DNA of 50,652 bases from an uncultured Veillonella sp. (GCA_934202095.1 CAKPXN010000005.1:1-50652); one strand, 5' to 3'; shown: positions 7,895 through 16,740, counted from the stretch's first letter. Numbers and translations are program-made. Notes: generated by a model from the sequence alone, not told the origin.

Positions 7895-7931
7895 ATAAGT
7901 TATTAAATTGTGTCTATATAAAGGGGGACCT

Positions 7932-8738
7932 ATGAAGCGATTTTCATTGGTAGTGCTTTTCACAATTGTAATGGCTACAGTATTAGCCGGATGTGGATTA
8001 CTTTCACAACAAACGACAGAAACGCAAACTAAAACGCCACCTGCGCAAGGGGTAACGATGGTACATCCGTCGGGGATTCCGGTGCTTATGTATCACAAGA
8101 TTGGCGATGATAAAGATAATGATGCGGTTATACGTGAGGATTTATTCCGCCAACAAATGAAGTTCCTCAAGGATAATGGGTACCATCCATTGACGATGGA
8201 TCAATTATATGATTACGTAGTTAATAGTGCTGCTGTTCCAGAAAAACCAGTGGTATTAACTTTTGATGATGGTTATGCTGATACATACTCTATCGTGTAT
8301 CCATTGATGAAAGAATATGGCTTTGCTGCTACTGTTTTTGTTAATCCAGGCGATGTAGGAACACGACTTACATGGGAACAGCTAAAAGAAATGAAAGACA
8401 ATGGCATAACCATTTCTAATCATGGATTCCAACATGTGGAAATGGGACAACTTTCAAAAGCAGCACAAATGGAAAATATTCAAAAAGCACAACAAGCGTT
8501 AGCCGATAAGTTAGGAATTACAGATAATCATTGGTTCTGTTATCCCTATGGGGACAAAAATAAGGATACAGATGCTGCCACAAAAGACAGTGGTATAAAG
8601 ATGGCAATGGCTATGAAGTCCGGTTGGGCTCATACAGGGGACAATCCATATAATATTTTACGCGTTTGGGTTGGTAATGCCGTAGACATCAAGCATTTTG
8701 AAGAACGAATTAGCACTGAACATTACAGTGATTTATAA
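7932..8738 (+). CDS. Polysaccharide deacetylase lipoprotein (NodB domain)
   Basis: A 268-aa exported protein with a lipobox (LAGC, Cys21), so it is probably tethered to a membrane. The NodB fold is marked by PVLMYHKIGD, by LTFDDGYADT near residues 108-117 (metal-binding Asp pair), by SNHGFQH (the His metal ligands) and by CYPYGD. Family members remove N- or O-acetyl groups from cell-surface polysaccharide or peptidoglycan. ATG 7932 follows AAGGGGGACC and leaves a proper signal peptide. It heads an operon with the phosphodiester glycosidase-like gene 11 bp downstream. Confidence 0.92.
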   Translation: MKRFSLVVLFTIVMATVLAGCGLLSQQTTETQTKTPPAQGVTMVHPSGIPVLMYHKIGDDKDNDAVIREDLFRQQMKFLKDNGYHPLTMDQLYDYVVNSAAVPEKPVVLTFDDGYADTYSIVYPLMKEYGFAATVFVNPGDVGTRLTWEQLKEMKDNGITISNHGFQHVEMGQLSKAAQMENIQKAQQALADKLGITDNHWFCYPYGDKNKDTDAATKDSGIKMAMAMKSGWAHTGDNPYNILRVWVGNAVDIKHFEERISTEHYSDL

Positions 8739-8749
8739 GGAGATATACA

Positions 8750-9688
8750 TTGTTTAAAAAGAATTGGGTAAAGTTCATCATTATGGTGTTCTTATTTACC
8801 GCAGTCACATCACCATTCGTGGTATTGTTTGGACCATTTAATAATGTAAAACGTGCCGTAATTGGTGCTATCTTACAATCTCGTCATCCTCAATACATTA
8901 CATGGCTATTTAGCAACGATGAATTGCAATCTATTTTGGGGACAGTAGGTGTTGTAAAGAGTCAAGATTTGTTTAAATTTAATGCTCGCGAAGATAAAGA
9001 CCTAAAATTGGAAAAAATTGAGTCTTCCCGTTATGTAGGGTATGTGCTTGAAATTCCAGATCCTCGTCGCATTCAAGTTGCAACAGCTGCAAATATCCAA
9101 GAAAAAGGGGATACTACAAGTAATATTGCTAAAATGAATGGTGCCGTAGCGGCTATCAATGGTGGTGGTTTCCACGATCCTAATGGTACTGGTACAGGGC
9201 GTTTGCCATATGGCTTTATCCTTCACGAAGGGGATTATATCATCGGTAAGGATGTAGGCCCTGATGAATCCGTTGATTTTGTAGGCTTCTCTAAATCTGG
9301 TAACCTCATTGCAGGCAACTATGATAAAACTGAATTAGCTGATATGAAAGCTATGGAAGGTATTACCTTTGGGCCGCCTCTTATCGTAGATGGTAAGAAG
9401 ATGATCACCGATGGTGATGGCGGTTGGGGCGTAGGTCCTCGTACGGCCATAGGTCAACGTAAGGATGGTACTGTGTTGTTCGTTGTAATCGACGGCCGTC
9501 AACCAGGTTATTCCTTGGGTGCTACCTTGCGCGATGTACAAGATGTGCTCTATGAAAAGGGCGCATACATTGCGGCTAACCTCGATGGTGGCTCTAGCTC
9601 TACATTGTATTTAAATGGCAAAGTTGTAAATAAACCAGCCGATTTGTTAGGGGAACGGATGATTCCTACGGCGTTTATCGTGAAATAG
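8750..9688 (+). CDS. Phosphodiester glycosidase-family protein (NAGPA/DUF2233-like), membrane anchored
   Basis: A 312-aa protein with one N-terminal membrane segment (residues about 9-30) and an NAGPA-type domain: AAINGGGFHDP, VVIDGRQPGYSLGATL and NLDGGSSSTLYLNG. The family includes the mammalian uncovering enzyme, which cleaves GlcNAc-1-phosphodiesters; bacterial members are linked to exopolysaccharide and wall phosphodiesters. The start is a TTG at 8750, 6 nt after AAGGAGA (8738-8744), with no good ATG nearby. It lies between the NodB lipoprotein and a membrane-anchored unknown, so a shared envelope-glycan role is likely but inferred. Confidence 0.85.
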   Translation: MFKKNWVKFIIMVFLFTAVTSPFVVLFGPFNNVKRAVIGAILQSRHPQYITWLFSNDELQSILGTVGVVKSQDLFKFNAREDKDLKLEKIESSRYVGYVLEIPDPRRIQVATAANIQEKGDTTSNIAKMNGAVAAINGGGFHDPNGTGTGRLPYGFILHEGDYIIGKDVGPDESVDFVGFSKSGNLIAGNYDKTELADMKAMEGITFGPPLIVDGKKMITDGDGGWGVGPRTAIGQRKDGTVLFVVIDGRQPGYSLGATLRDVQDVLYEKGAYIAANLDGGSSSTLYLNGKVVNKPADLLGERMIPTAFIVK

Positions 9689-9696
9689 GAGGAACA

Positions 9697-10638
9697 ATGA
9701 AACCTTTTACGCGTGTACTGAGCGCCTTTGCGGTAGGTATTCTACTGCAAGGAGGGGTGTATCTGTACCTTGATCAATATATGTTTGCACCGACTACGGA
9801 ATTTAACGTTTCTGGTGCGTCTAAGGATGACACGAAAAACTTCCCTGACGTAAAAGAGGGTCGTAAATACGTATCTTATGACCATCAATTTATGGCTGTT
9901 GTTACAGATGAATCGCTTCGGATTTATAAGGCTGGTGAAAGTAAGCCTACAACGGTTAGTTTGAAAGGTCGCTCCATTAGCTATTTTGATTGGATGCCAG
10001 ATCGTAACTACGCAATTATGGGCCTGTATACGGACAACAAGGTTGTTATGGCCCGACTCAATGCAGATGATCCGGAACACGAAGTAGATACAGAACTTGA
10101 AGATGTACCAAAGGGAAGTCGCATTGTTGATGCGGCATATTCCGAAGCGACAAATGTGGTGTACATGAAGGTGAAAGTTCGTGAAGGTGCATACCGGATT
10201 TATAGAACTGATGCGAACTATGATACGCGTCGCGTTTACATGCAAGCTACGGATATTGGTCGTATTGCTGTATTCTATGATGAAGATAATTTCTTCTACG
10301 ATAATGCTAAAACTGGCGACATCTTCATGTTTAATGGTATCGAAGGTGGCTGGCGTGTTATCAACCCACCTGGACGATTCCGTTTGCTTGGTGTAGATAC
10401 TAGCAAGACCATCTATATTGCTCGTGTCGATGAAGATAATAATGTATTAACTGTATACTCTGGTAAATTAGGCGTAGGATTTAAACCTATTTATAAATAT
10501 AATAATCCGACTACCTTGTCTGAAGTAACCATGAATGCGGTGAAAGAAATTATTGCCAATGGCAGTGATGATACGACCAAAGTAACAGAAGATAACGATA
10601 AATCATCTAAAGATTCTAGCTCTAAGAAAAAGAATTAA
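9697..10638 (+). CDS. Membrane-anchored hypothetical protein, propeller-like
   Basis: This 313-aa protein starts 8 bp after the glycosidase gene, behind AGGAGGAAC. It has an N-terminal signal anchor (residues about 5-25), then repeated short beta-rich segments with aromatic turns (YISYFDWMPDRNY-like, VYMKVKVREGAYRIYR, DIFMFNGIEGGWRV) that suggest a beta-propeller-like outer domain. It ends in a Ser/Lys/Asp-rich tail. No family is recognised. Its position as third gene of the deacetylase operon suggests an accessory or scaffold role in the same envelope process. Confidence 0.75.
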   Translation: MKPFTRVLSAFAVGILLQGGVYLYLDQYMFAPTTEFNVSGASKDDTKNFPDVKEGRKYVSYDHQFMAVVTDESLRIYKAGESKPTTVSLKGRSISYFDWMPDRNYAIMGLYTDNKVVMARLNADDPEHEVDTELEDVPKGSRIVDAAYSEATNVVYMKVKVREGAYRIYRTDANYDTRRVYMQATDIGRIAVFYDEDNFFYDNAKTGDIFMFNGIEGGWRVINPPGRFRLLGVDTSKTIYIARVDEDNNVLTVYSGKLGVGFKPIYKYNNPTTLSEVTMNAVKEIIANGSDDTTKVTEDNDKSSKDSSSKKKN

Positions 10639-10640
10639 TA

Positions 10641-10680
10641 TAAAGCCTTTATAATCGCAGGTTATAAAGGCTTTATTTAT
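10641..10680 (+). terminator. Terminator of the envelope deacetylase operon
   Basis: A perfect 14-bp stem pairs TAAAGCCTTTATAA (10641-10654) with TTATAAAGGCTTTA (10662-10675), followed by TTTAT. Confidence 0.85.
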
Positions 10681-10806
10681 AAAATTCTTTAGTTGTATAC
10701 GACATAATTCAAGTTGAACTCATCTATATTTCGTTATAATCGGTATATAAGTATACGAGATGGTGATTTAACGGGTGACGATAATACATGAGAAAGGCGG
10801 TTGTCT

Positions 10807-11886
10807 ATGAATATATTGTTTGTACGGCTCAGCTATATTGGTGATATACTGCATGCCACAGCCGCCGCAAGGTGGATAAAACAACAGTATCCGAATGCAA
10901 AATTACATTGGATTGTTACACCTAGTATGGCTGAACTATTAGAACATAATCCTTATGTAGATCATATAATCCCTTGGGAGCGAGATGTATATGAAGCTCA
11001 TTCAAAGAAACTACATCTTCGTACCATGTGGAACATGTGGTGGGATCTACGAAAACGTTTAAAGCCTTATCACTTCGATATAGCTGTTGATGTACAAGGT
11101 AGGCTCATTACGGGGCTTGTACTATTGGCATCTGGTGCGCCTATACGGCTAGGATTAGGTGGTACTAAAGAACTGAATTGGTTATTTACTAATTACAAAT
11201 CGAAGGATCGGTCAAAGCATGTTATAGAGCAATATCTTGATGTAGCTAAATTACTGCCAGGTGCATTAAATACAGAGACTATCCCAGTTGAGACTGAGAA
11301 TATGGATCTAATGGATCTCATTGTAACAGCTGATGAGCAACAACGGGCTAAATCCGAAGTGGAAACGGCGTTTGCAGAAAAAGATAGACCGTTGATAGGT
11401 TTAGTTTTAGGTTCATCATGGCAGACTAAGTCCTGGCCTCATGAAAAGTGGCAACAACTAATTGATTCCCTGTCCTATAGAAGTAATTTTATATGCTTTG
11501 GTGGACCAAAAGAAGCGCAAGAGTTTGAAGATTTGATGCAACATGTAGAGAAAGAGGAGTTGCCAGTTTACAATGAATTAGGTAAGACTACATTACGTGA
11601 AATGGCGGCTCTTCTTGGTGAATGTGATGTGGTAGTGGCCTGTGATACGGGTGCACTACATATGGCAGTAGCTCTACAACGCCCTGTAATAGCTTTATTT
11701 GGCCCTACAAACCCCGCAGAGTGGGGACCTCTGACTGGAACCTATAAAGTGTTACAAAATCATGATATGGATTGTTTAGGATGCCGTAAACGAAAATGTC
11801 CAAAGGAGAAAGCGTACTGTATGTCTGGTATTGATCCCGTTATGGTGAAGGAACATATTATTGAATTATTAGGTGTAAAGAATTAG
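10807..11886 (+). CDS. Glycosyltransferase family 9, LPS heptosyltransferase-like
   Basis: This 359-aa cytoplasmic enzyme has GT9 hallmarks: MNILFVRLSYIGDILHATAA at the N-terminus, DVQGR near residue 98, IGLVLGSSWQTKSWP opening the second Rossmann domain, and CDTGALHMAVALQRPVIALFGPTNP, the nucleotide-sugar site. Such enzymes add heptose to the LPS inner core, supporting a diderm host. ATG 10807 sits 6 nt after AAAGGCGG. A Cys-rich tail (CLGCRKRKCPKEKAYC) resembles that of other GT9 members. It stands alone between two terminator-like regions, so which core position it builds is unknown. Confidence 0.9.
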   Translation: MNILFVRLSYIGDILHATAAARWIKQQYPNAKLHWIVTPSMAELLEHNPYVDHIIPWERDVYEAHSKKLHLRTMWNMWWDLRKRLKPYHFDIAVDVQGRLITGLVLLASGAPIRLGLGGTKELNWLFTNYKSKDRSKHVIEQYLDVAKLLPGALNTETIPVETENMDLMDLIVTADEQQRAKSEVETAFAEKDRPLIGLVLGSSWQTKSWPHEKWQQLIDSLSYRSNFICFGGPKEAQEFEDLMQHVEKEELPVYNELGKTTLREMAALLGECDVVVACDTGALHMAVALQRPVIALFGPTNPAEWGPLTGTYKVLQNHDMDCLGCRKRKCPKEKAYCMSGIDPVMVKEHIIELLGVKN

Positions 11887-11968
11887 ACTTAAATAAGAGT
11901 GACAATATATAAGTTAGTTAGAATATGCATTTTGTTGTGTCGTCTAACTAGTAGAATAGGAGTATATA

Positions 11969-12286
11969 ATGGCAAAGTTTAAAATTCAAAAAGGCTTATC
12001 CGATGCAGAAATGATGAAGCAATGGGGTGGAGATGATAACTTTGAAGAAACTATGATGCAGGCGGAACGCAATGCAGCGAAACCTGTGATTCATCAAAGC
12101 CCTAAGCAAACACAAGATGCATTTTATCGTGAGTTTTTAACTGAAAAGGTGGAAACGCTTATCGGTAAGATGCTGTTGGATATTAAAATGGAGTATTTTA
12201 AAGAAGGAGAAGGAGCATTCTCTATCCAAGTAAAACGAGATGGCAAGAATATTGTCCTTGAAACAGCTCCTAAAAAGGTAAAGTAA
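11969..12286 (+). CDS. Small hypothetical protein (105 aa)
   Basis: A charged, cytoplasmic protein (MAKFKIQKGLSDAEMMKQWGG...) with a mixed helical N-terminal half and a short beta-like end (FSIQVKRDGKNIVLETAP). A ribosome site, AGGAG, precedes ATG 11969. It lies 82 bp after the glycosyltransferase. No family is recognised. Confidence 0.7.
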   Translation: MAKFKIQKGLSDAEMMKQWGGDDNFEETMMQAERNAAKPVIHQSPKQTQDAFYREFLTEKVETLIGKMLLDIKMEYFKEGEGAFSIQVKRDGKNIVLETAPKKVK

Positions 12287-12609
12287 AAACAGGTATATTT
12301 GAAATAGAAAATGTATATTCATGAATTTTAGATTACCTTTATTGGTTATCATAAAAAGTGATAACAGGGTTTGCAAATCAAGATAATTCGTTATACTATA
12401 TCAATAAATACTGATATGCTTTTGTACATAAATAAAAATTATAACGATATGATGATTGGTTTGTTTTTAAATTCTCATTAACATACTCATTTGGTAATGA
12501 TTAAAAATGCAAGATAAAATCTAGCATAATAGGCATTTGGGGTGATTTTTGTTACACTTTTATATCAAAGATGCATGCTTTTTGATGATAAATAAGCATA
12601 ATATACTTG
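12287..12609. other. Long AT-rich intergenic stretch
   Basis: No convincing gene is seen. A 7-bp inverted repeat, GTTATCA (12345-12351) and TGATAAC (12359-12365), lies about 60 bases after the hypothetical gene and may help end its transcript, but no T-run follows. Confidence 0.6.
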
Positions 12610-12638
12610 TTGACAAAGAATTTTAGAAGTAGTCTAAT
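12610..12638 (+). promoter_or_regulatory. Promoter of the carboxyltransferase gene
   Basis: A perfect TTGACA (12610-12615) and TCTAAT (12633-12638) are separated by 17 bp. It leaves a leader of about 135 nt, long for a single housekeeping gene. Confidence 0.65.
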
Positions 12639-12650
12639 ATAAGTATGTTC

Positions 12651-12703
12651 CAATAATTCCTAGCACATTTTACCTACATAAGTAGGAACTATAGGAATTG
12701 TTG
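12651..12703 (+). promoter_or_regulatory. Structured mRNA leader of the carboxyltransferase gene
   Basis: Outer arms CAATAATTCCTA (12651-12662) and TAGGAATTGTTG (12692-12703) pair over 12 positions with one G-U. An inner hairpin, CCTAC-ATAA-GTAGG (12673-12686), sits inside. There is no T-run, so it looks like a stability or regulatory element rather than a terminator. It matches no riboswitch I recognise. Confidence 0.55.
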
Positions 12704-12779
12704 ATAAATAGGTATGAGATAGTCATTGAGTGTATGTATAAAATTACATCACCTTACTATTTCGAATTGGAGGATTAAC

Positions 12780-14132
12780 ATGGCTAAAAAATTAAGAATC
12801 TGTGAAACCGTTCTTCGTGACGGTCATCAATCTATTTTGGCAACACGCATGCGTTACGAACAAATGGAACCAGTGCTTGGCCTTTTAGATGAAATTGGTT
12901 ATGAAGCTCTTGAATGTTGGGGCGGCGCTACTTATGACAGCTGTCTTCGTTTCTTGAATGAAGATCCATGGGAACGCCTTCGTAAATTGAAATCCAATTT
13001 GAAAAACACTCCACTACAAATGTTACTTCGTGGCCAAAACTTGTTGGGCTACAAACACTACTCTGATGATGTAGTAGAAGCATTCTGTAATGCAGCTGTA
13101 AAAAATGGTATTGATCGTATCCGTATCTTCGACGCATTGAATGACCCTCGTAACATGGAAGCTGCTATTAAGTACTCCAAAAAAGCAGGTGCACACGTTC
13201 AATCCGCTATGGTATACACAATCTCCCCAGTTCATACAACTGAAAGCTTCTTGAAAGTAGCTGAAACATTGGTAGAAATGGGTACAGATTCCTTATGTAT
13301 CAAAGATATGTCCGGTTTGTTAGGACCTGCTGATGCATATGATTTGGTTTCCACATTCAAAAAACGTTTTGGCGAATTGCCAATCGACTTGCACAGCCAT
13401 TTCACTTGCGGTCTTGCAAGCACTACATACTGGGAAGCTGCTAAAGCTGGCGTAGATATCATCGATACTGCTATCTCTCCATTCGCTCATGCAACTAGCC
13501 AACCAGCTACTGAAACTATGATTGAAATGTTCAAAGGTACTGAATGGGATCTTGGTCTTGACCTTGATAAATACATTCCATTAGTTGACCACTTCCGTAA
13601 AGTAAAACAACAAATCGCTGAAGAATTCAACTTGAAACCAGCTAGTGATGTAATCCCAGCAGTTCGTCGTTACCAAATTCCTGGCGGTATGTTGTCCAAT
13701 ACTCAAAACCAATTGAACGAAATGGGTATGGGCGATCGCTTCTTCGACGTTATGGATGAAATGCCACGCGTTCGTGAAGACTTGGGTTACCCTCCATTGG
13801 TAACTCCAACATCCCAAATCGTTGGTACAATGGCTATGATGAACGTTATGATGGGCGACCGTTATAAAATGGTTCCTAACGAAGTTAAAGACCTTGTACG
13901 CGGTAAATATGGTGCATTGCCTGGTAAAATTTCTGACGAAATTCGTCACACTATCATCGGTGATGAAGAACCTATCACTTGCCGTCCAGCAGATCTTATC
14001 GAACCTGAATTGGCAGGCTACACTGAAGACTTGAACTCTAAAGGTTACAAAAACATCACTGAAGAAGACGTATTAACATACGCTATGTTCCCAGAAGTTG
14101 CAATTAACTTCTTCGAAGCTAACCGTCGTTAA
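12780..14132 (+). CDS. Pyruvate/oxaloacetate carboxyltransferase (PycB/OadA/5S-type)
   Basis: A 450-aa TIM-barrel carboxyltransferase that moves CO2 between carboxybiotin and pyruvate/oxaloacetate. Visible motifs: CETVLRDGHQSILATRMR at residues 8-25 (metal Asp), RIFDALNDPRN near 118, CIKDMSGLL with the likely carbamylated Lys near 175, and DLHSHFTCG with metal His residues near 205 and 207. No biotinyl domain is present, so biotin must sit on a separate protein, as in oxaloacetate decarboxylase or transcarboxylase systems. ATG 12780 follows GGAGG; a longer upstream frame lacks a ribosome site. Strong codon bias suggests high expression, as expected for lactate-to-propionate metabolism. Confidence 0.9.
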   Translation: MAKKLRICETVLRDGHQSILATRMRYEQMEPVLGLLDEIGYEALECWGGATYDSCLRFLNEDPWERLRKLKSNLKNTPLQMLLRGQNLLGYKHYSDDVVEAFCNAAVKNGIDRIRIFDALNDPRNMEAAIKYSKKAGAHVQSAMVYTISPVHTTESFLKVAETLVEMGTDSLCIKDMSGLLGPADAYDLVSTFKKRFGELPIDLHSHFTCGLASTTYWEAAKAGVDIIDTAISPFAHATSQPATETMIEMFKGTEWDLGLDLDKYIPLVDHFRKVKQQIAEEFNLKPASDVIPAVRRYQIPGGMLSNTQNQLNEMGMGDRFFDVMDEMPRVREDLGYPPLVTPTSQIVGTMAMMNVMMGDRYKMVPNEVKDLVRGKYGALPGKISDEIRHTIIGDEEPITCRPADLIEPELAGYTEDLNSKGYKNITEEDVLTYAMFPEVAINFFEANRR

Positions 14133-14143
14133 TCTTAATATTA

Positions 14144-14175
14144 ACAGCTCTACCTTTTAGGTAGGGCTGTTTTTA
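14144..14175 (+). terminator. Terminator of the carboxyltransferase gene
   Basis: An 11-position stem (one G-U) pairs ACAGCTCTACC (14144-14154) with GGTAGGGCTGT (14160-14170), followed by TTTTAT. Confidence 0.88.
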
Positions 14176-14270
14176 TGTTTATACGAATTTTATATTTTCT
14201 CTTGCTAATCATGAGTAAAATAGCGTACACTATAAGGAGTATCTACTAATTATGATATTGAGGTAATCCT

Positions 14271-15614
14271 GTGAATTTACAAATTAGAATTTGGATATCC
14301 AATGTTGTTCTATTTGTAGTTCCTATATTAATTGCAATTATTCTATTTTTGTTATATTTTTCAGGACTACGCATTTTAGCGAATGCCGGATACTATTTGC
14401 GTATCGAGCAAGAACAACAGTTTAAAAGTGTTAGCCGTGTGGCTGAGACTATTACCTTTTATGGTATAGACAATGGTTTAATGGATTCTCTTGTTAAACC
14501 AAGCTATAGTTTGTTAGACCCTAATGAGGTGTATGTAGAAATTCTCGATCAGGGAAAGGTTCTATATTCTTACGGTACACAACAGATTTATAATGAATCT
14601 GCTATCGTTGGCTTGATTGATGTAAACCCTGAGTTACAAGGGATTGTCTATCAGTCAAATCATACCTTTGTGTACGAAATGCGTAAGAATGAAGGACGTC
14701 ATGCGTATCTATATCACATAGCTATTAAACGAGCTGTGCATGGTAGTGATAGCTTGATGGAAACCGTTTCGTTCTACATTAGCATTGTTGCATTACTTTT
14801 ATTTATAGTTACGTTTTTTGCTATCAACCGATTTGTGACGAAGTTTATTATGATTCATGTCCGCAATATGACGGAATCATTACGAGCTGCTAATTACCAA
14901 ATCGAAATGGAGCAGGAGCAACAAAAAGAATTGCTTGCAGGTATCTCTCACGATATCCGTACTCCATTAACTGCAATTAAGGCCTATGCAGAAGGCGTTC
15001 GGGATGGTATCGCACCAACCGAAGAGCAACAAAAGCGCTATATGGGAATCATTTTGAAGCGCGCCAATGATTTAGATTCTATGTTGGAGGAATTGTTCCT
15101 TATTACAACATTGAACTATAAAAAGGAATCTAGACCATCGGAGGAAATAGAATTAGGGAAATACGTACAAGGTTTTGTAGAAGATCATATAGAACATTAT
15201 AAGTCTAGAGGTCTTGAACTGAGCCAACGTATTACAGTTAAGGATGCTACTATTATGGCGAATCCGCAGTTATTACAGCGGGTTTTGCAAAATATTTTAA
15301 ATAATAGTGCAAAATATAAGATGGCAGATATAGGACATAGTGTTATTGATGTCACCGAAGATGAAAGTCATGTGTACTGTGTGGTAAGTGATGATGGCCC
15401 TGGGGTTCCGCCAGAGTCGCTTGACCGACTTATGCGTCCGTTTTATCGAGTTGATTCGTCCCGCACTAATCCACAGGAGGGGAGTGGACTTGGTCTTTCG
15501 ATTATTAGACGTATTATGGAAATTTTCGAAGGTCGTGTAGTGATAGAAAATATTAGACCACATGGACTTAGGATTATTTTAGAGTTCCCGAAAAAAGGAG
15601 AAAATCATGAGTGA
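14271..15614 (+). CDS. Membrane sensor histidine kinase
   Basis: This 447-aa kinase has two membrane segments (residues about 10-32 and 165-185) flanking a roughly 130-residue outer sensor domain. The HisKA motif GISHDIRTPLTAIKAYAEG contains phospho-acceptor His227. The ATPase domain follows: NILNNSAKYK (N box), DDGPGVPPE (G1), a FYRVDSS-type F box and GSGLGLSIIRRIME (G2). It starts with GTG 14271 after GAGGT. It precedes and overlaps the response regulator by 8 bp, the reverse of the usual order. The signal is unknown; an envelope stimulus is plausible given the downstream HtrA gene. Confidence 0.93.
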   Translation: MNLQIRIWISNVVLFVVPILIAIILFLLYFSGLRILANAGYYLRIEQEQQFKSVSRVAETITFYGIDNGLMDSLVKPSYSLLDPNEVYVEILDQGKVLYSYGTQQIYNESAIVGLIDVNPELQGIVYQSNHTFVYEMRKNEGRHAYLYHIAIKRAVHGSDSLMETVSFYISIVALLLFIVTFFAINRFVTKFIMIHVRNMTESLRAANYQIEMEQEQQKELLAGISHDIRTPLTAIKAYAEGVRDGIAPTEEQQKRYMGIILKRANDLDSMLEELFLITTLNYKKESRPSEEIELGKYVQGFVEDHIEHYKSRGLELSQRITVKDATIMANPQLLQRVLQNILNNSAKYKMADIGHSVIDVTEDESHVYCVVSDDGPGVPPESLDRLMRPFYRVDSSRTNPQEGSGLGLSIIRRIMEIFEGRVVIENIRPHGLRIILEFPKKGENHE

Positions 15615-16296
15615 ACATATTCTAATAATTGAAGACGATATTGATATTGCTAATATTGAGCGTGATTATTTGATGGTTGCTGGTTATGACGTAACTGTTA
15701 TGAATAATGGTACTGATGGTATTGAAGCTGCTTTAAATACGCCAGTAGATTTAATCATTTTGGACGTCATGTTGCCAGAAATGGACGGTTTTGAAGTATG
15801 TCGCGCCATTCGTGATAAAGTGCGCGTACCAATCGTAATGGTAACAGCTCGTCTTGATGATATCGATAAAATTCGTGGTCTTGGTGTAGGTGCCGATGAT
15901 TATATCGAAAAACCATTCTCACCATCTGTATTGATTGCAAAAATTAAAGCTATGTTAGCACAATATAAACGACTTACTGAAAAAGATGTTGTTGATACAA
16001 ATGCTATTCAATCTGGAGATATTCGCCTTGATCCTAAGATGATGAAGGTTTGGGTAAATGACAAAGAGGTTCATCTTAAGAAAAAAGAGTTCCAACTATT
16101 AGAATTTCTTATGCGTAACCGCGATATCGTATTTTCTAAAGAAGAATTATATTCCCGTGTATGGGGATTAGATTCCTACGGTGATTATGCAACTGTAGCT
16201 GTTCATATTAATCGTTTGCGTGAAGAAATCGAAGAAAATCCATCTGACAGCAAACATATCATCACTGTTTGGGGTGTAGGTTACAAGTTTGTATAA
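15607..16296 (+). CDS. OmpR-family response regulator
   Basis: A 229-aa regulator with a receiver domain (acidic pair Asp10/Asp11, phospho-acceptor Asp53 in LIILDVMLPEMDGFEV, Lys102 in EKPFSPS) and a C-terminal winged helix ending VWGVGYKFV, typical of OmpR/PhoB DNA binders. It is translationally coupled to the kinase gene and its ribosome site (AAAAGGAG) lies inside the end of that gene. Its targets are not visible, though the candidate RNA and htrA immediately downstream are candidates. Confidence 0.94.
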   Translation: MSEHILIIEDDIDIANIERDYLMVAGYDVTVMNNGTDGIEAALNTPVDLIILDVMLPEMDGFEVCRAIRDKVRVPIVMVTARLDDIDKIRGLGVGADDYIEKPFSPSVLIAKIKAMLAQYKRLTEKDVVDTNAIQSGDIRLDPKMMKVWVNDKEVHLKKKEFQLLEFLMRNRDIVFSKEELYSRVWGLDSYGDYATVAVHINRLREEIEENPSDSKHIITVWGVGYKFV

Positions 16297-16443
16297 TAAG
16301 CACAACTAAATTCACTTTTAGTTCATTGATTGGTGATCTGTTGACGTTATAAGTGTTTTTAGGGTTTATCTTATAGAGAAATAATCGATGTTTTATATAT
16401 TATTTATATACTACGCTTTATTTTTTAGAGATTTTGTGTATAC

Positions 16444-16449
16444 TATAAT
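16444..16449 (+). promoter_or_regulatory. -10 box of the CU-rich candidate RNA
   Basis: A perfect TATAAT lies at 16444-16449, preceded by an AT-rich tract without a good -35 (TTTATT-like near 16418-16426), so it may need an activator. The predicted start is near 16456. The interval 16297-16443 holds no gene and no clear terminator. Confidence 0.45.
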
Positions 16450-16455
16450 TGTAAG

Positions 16456-16626
16456 GATTATTATGAAGATATACGGAAAAGATACACTTAACTTCTCTCT
16501 CTTAATAAGTTCTCTCTCAACTTTTCCGTCTTCATATATAACTCTCTCTCACAGTCCTTACACTCTCAAACTATATGCAAAAGAGGTATTCATTAGTTAA
16601 TGCTAATGAATGCCTCTTTTGTTTTC
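16456..16626 (+). ncRNA. Candidate regulatory small RNA with four CUCUC motifs
   Basis: This approximately 170-nt unit has strong structure. A 16-bp stem with a 4-nt bulge pairs TATGAAGA (16462-16469) and CGGAAAAG (16474-16481) with CTTTTCCG (16521-16528) and TCTTCATA (16529-16536). Inside is a small hairpin AACTT/AAGTT. Pyrimidine motifs lie in the apical loop (16495-16501), on the 3' side of the internal loop (16512-16518), and in a second loop (16542-16550, 16563-16567) that may be closed by CATATA/TATATG. The unit ends in an 18-position terminator stem. CU-rich loops of this kind pair with purine-rich ribosome sites in known regulatory RNAs. Family unknown. Confidence 0.6.
16579..16626 (+). 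terminator. Terminator of the candidate small RNA
   Basis: An 18-position stem (one G-U) pairs 16579-16596 with 16603-16620 around a 6-nt loop (core AAAAGAGG/CCTCTTTT), followed by GTTTTCC. Confidence 0.88.
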
Positions 16627-16669
16627 CTAGATTTTTACACATAATTTAGGAATGGTAGAAATTGTTATA

Positions 16670-16698
16670 TTGCAAATCTACGAAATAAGCCATATAAT
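16670..16698 (+). promoter_or_regulatory. Promoter of the HtrA protease gene
   Basis: TTGCAA (16670-16675) and TATAAT (16693-16698) are separated by 17 bp. The predicted start leaves a leader of about 35 nt. Confidence 0.65.
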
Positions 16699-16740
16699 AA
16701 GTGTGCATTAATTGCATACAATTAAAATAGGAGACAGTAT

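Noticed and set aside
9742..10245. 167-aa minus-strand frame in the propeller-like gene
   Set aside because: It has no start signal and no recognisable protein features, and the plus-strand gene is well supported.
16388..16600. 70-aa open frame over the candidate small RNA
   Set aside because: It has no ribosome site, an odd composition and runs through stable hairpins; the RNA explanation is better.
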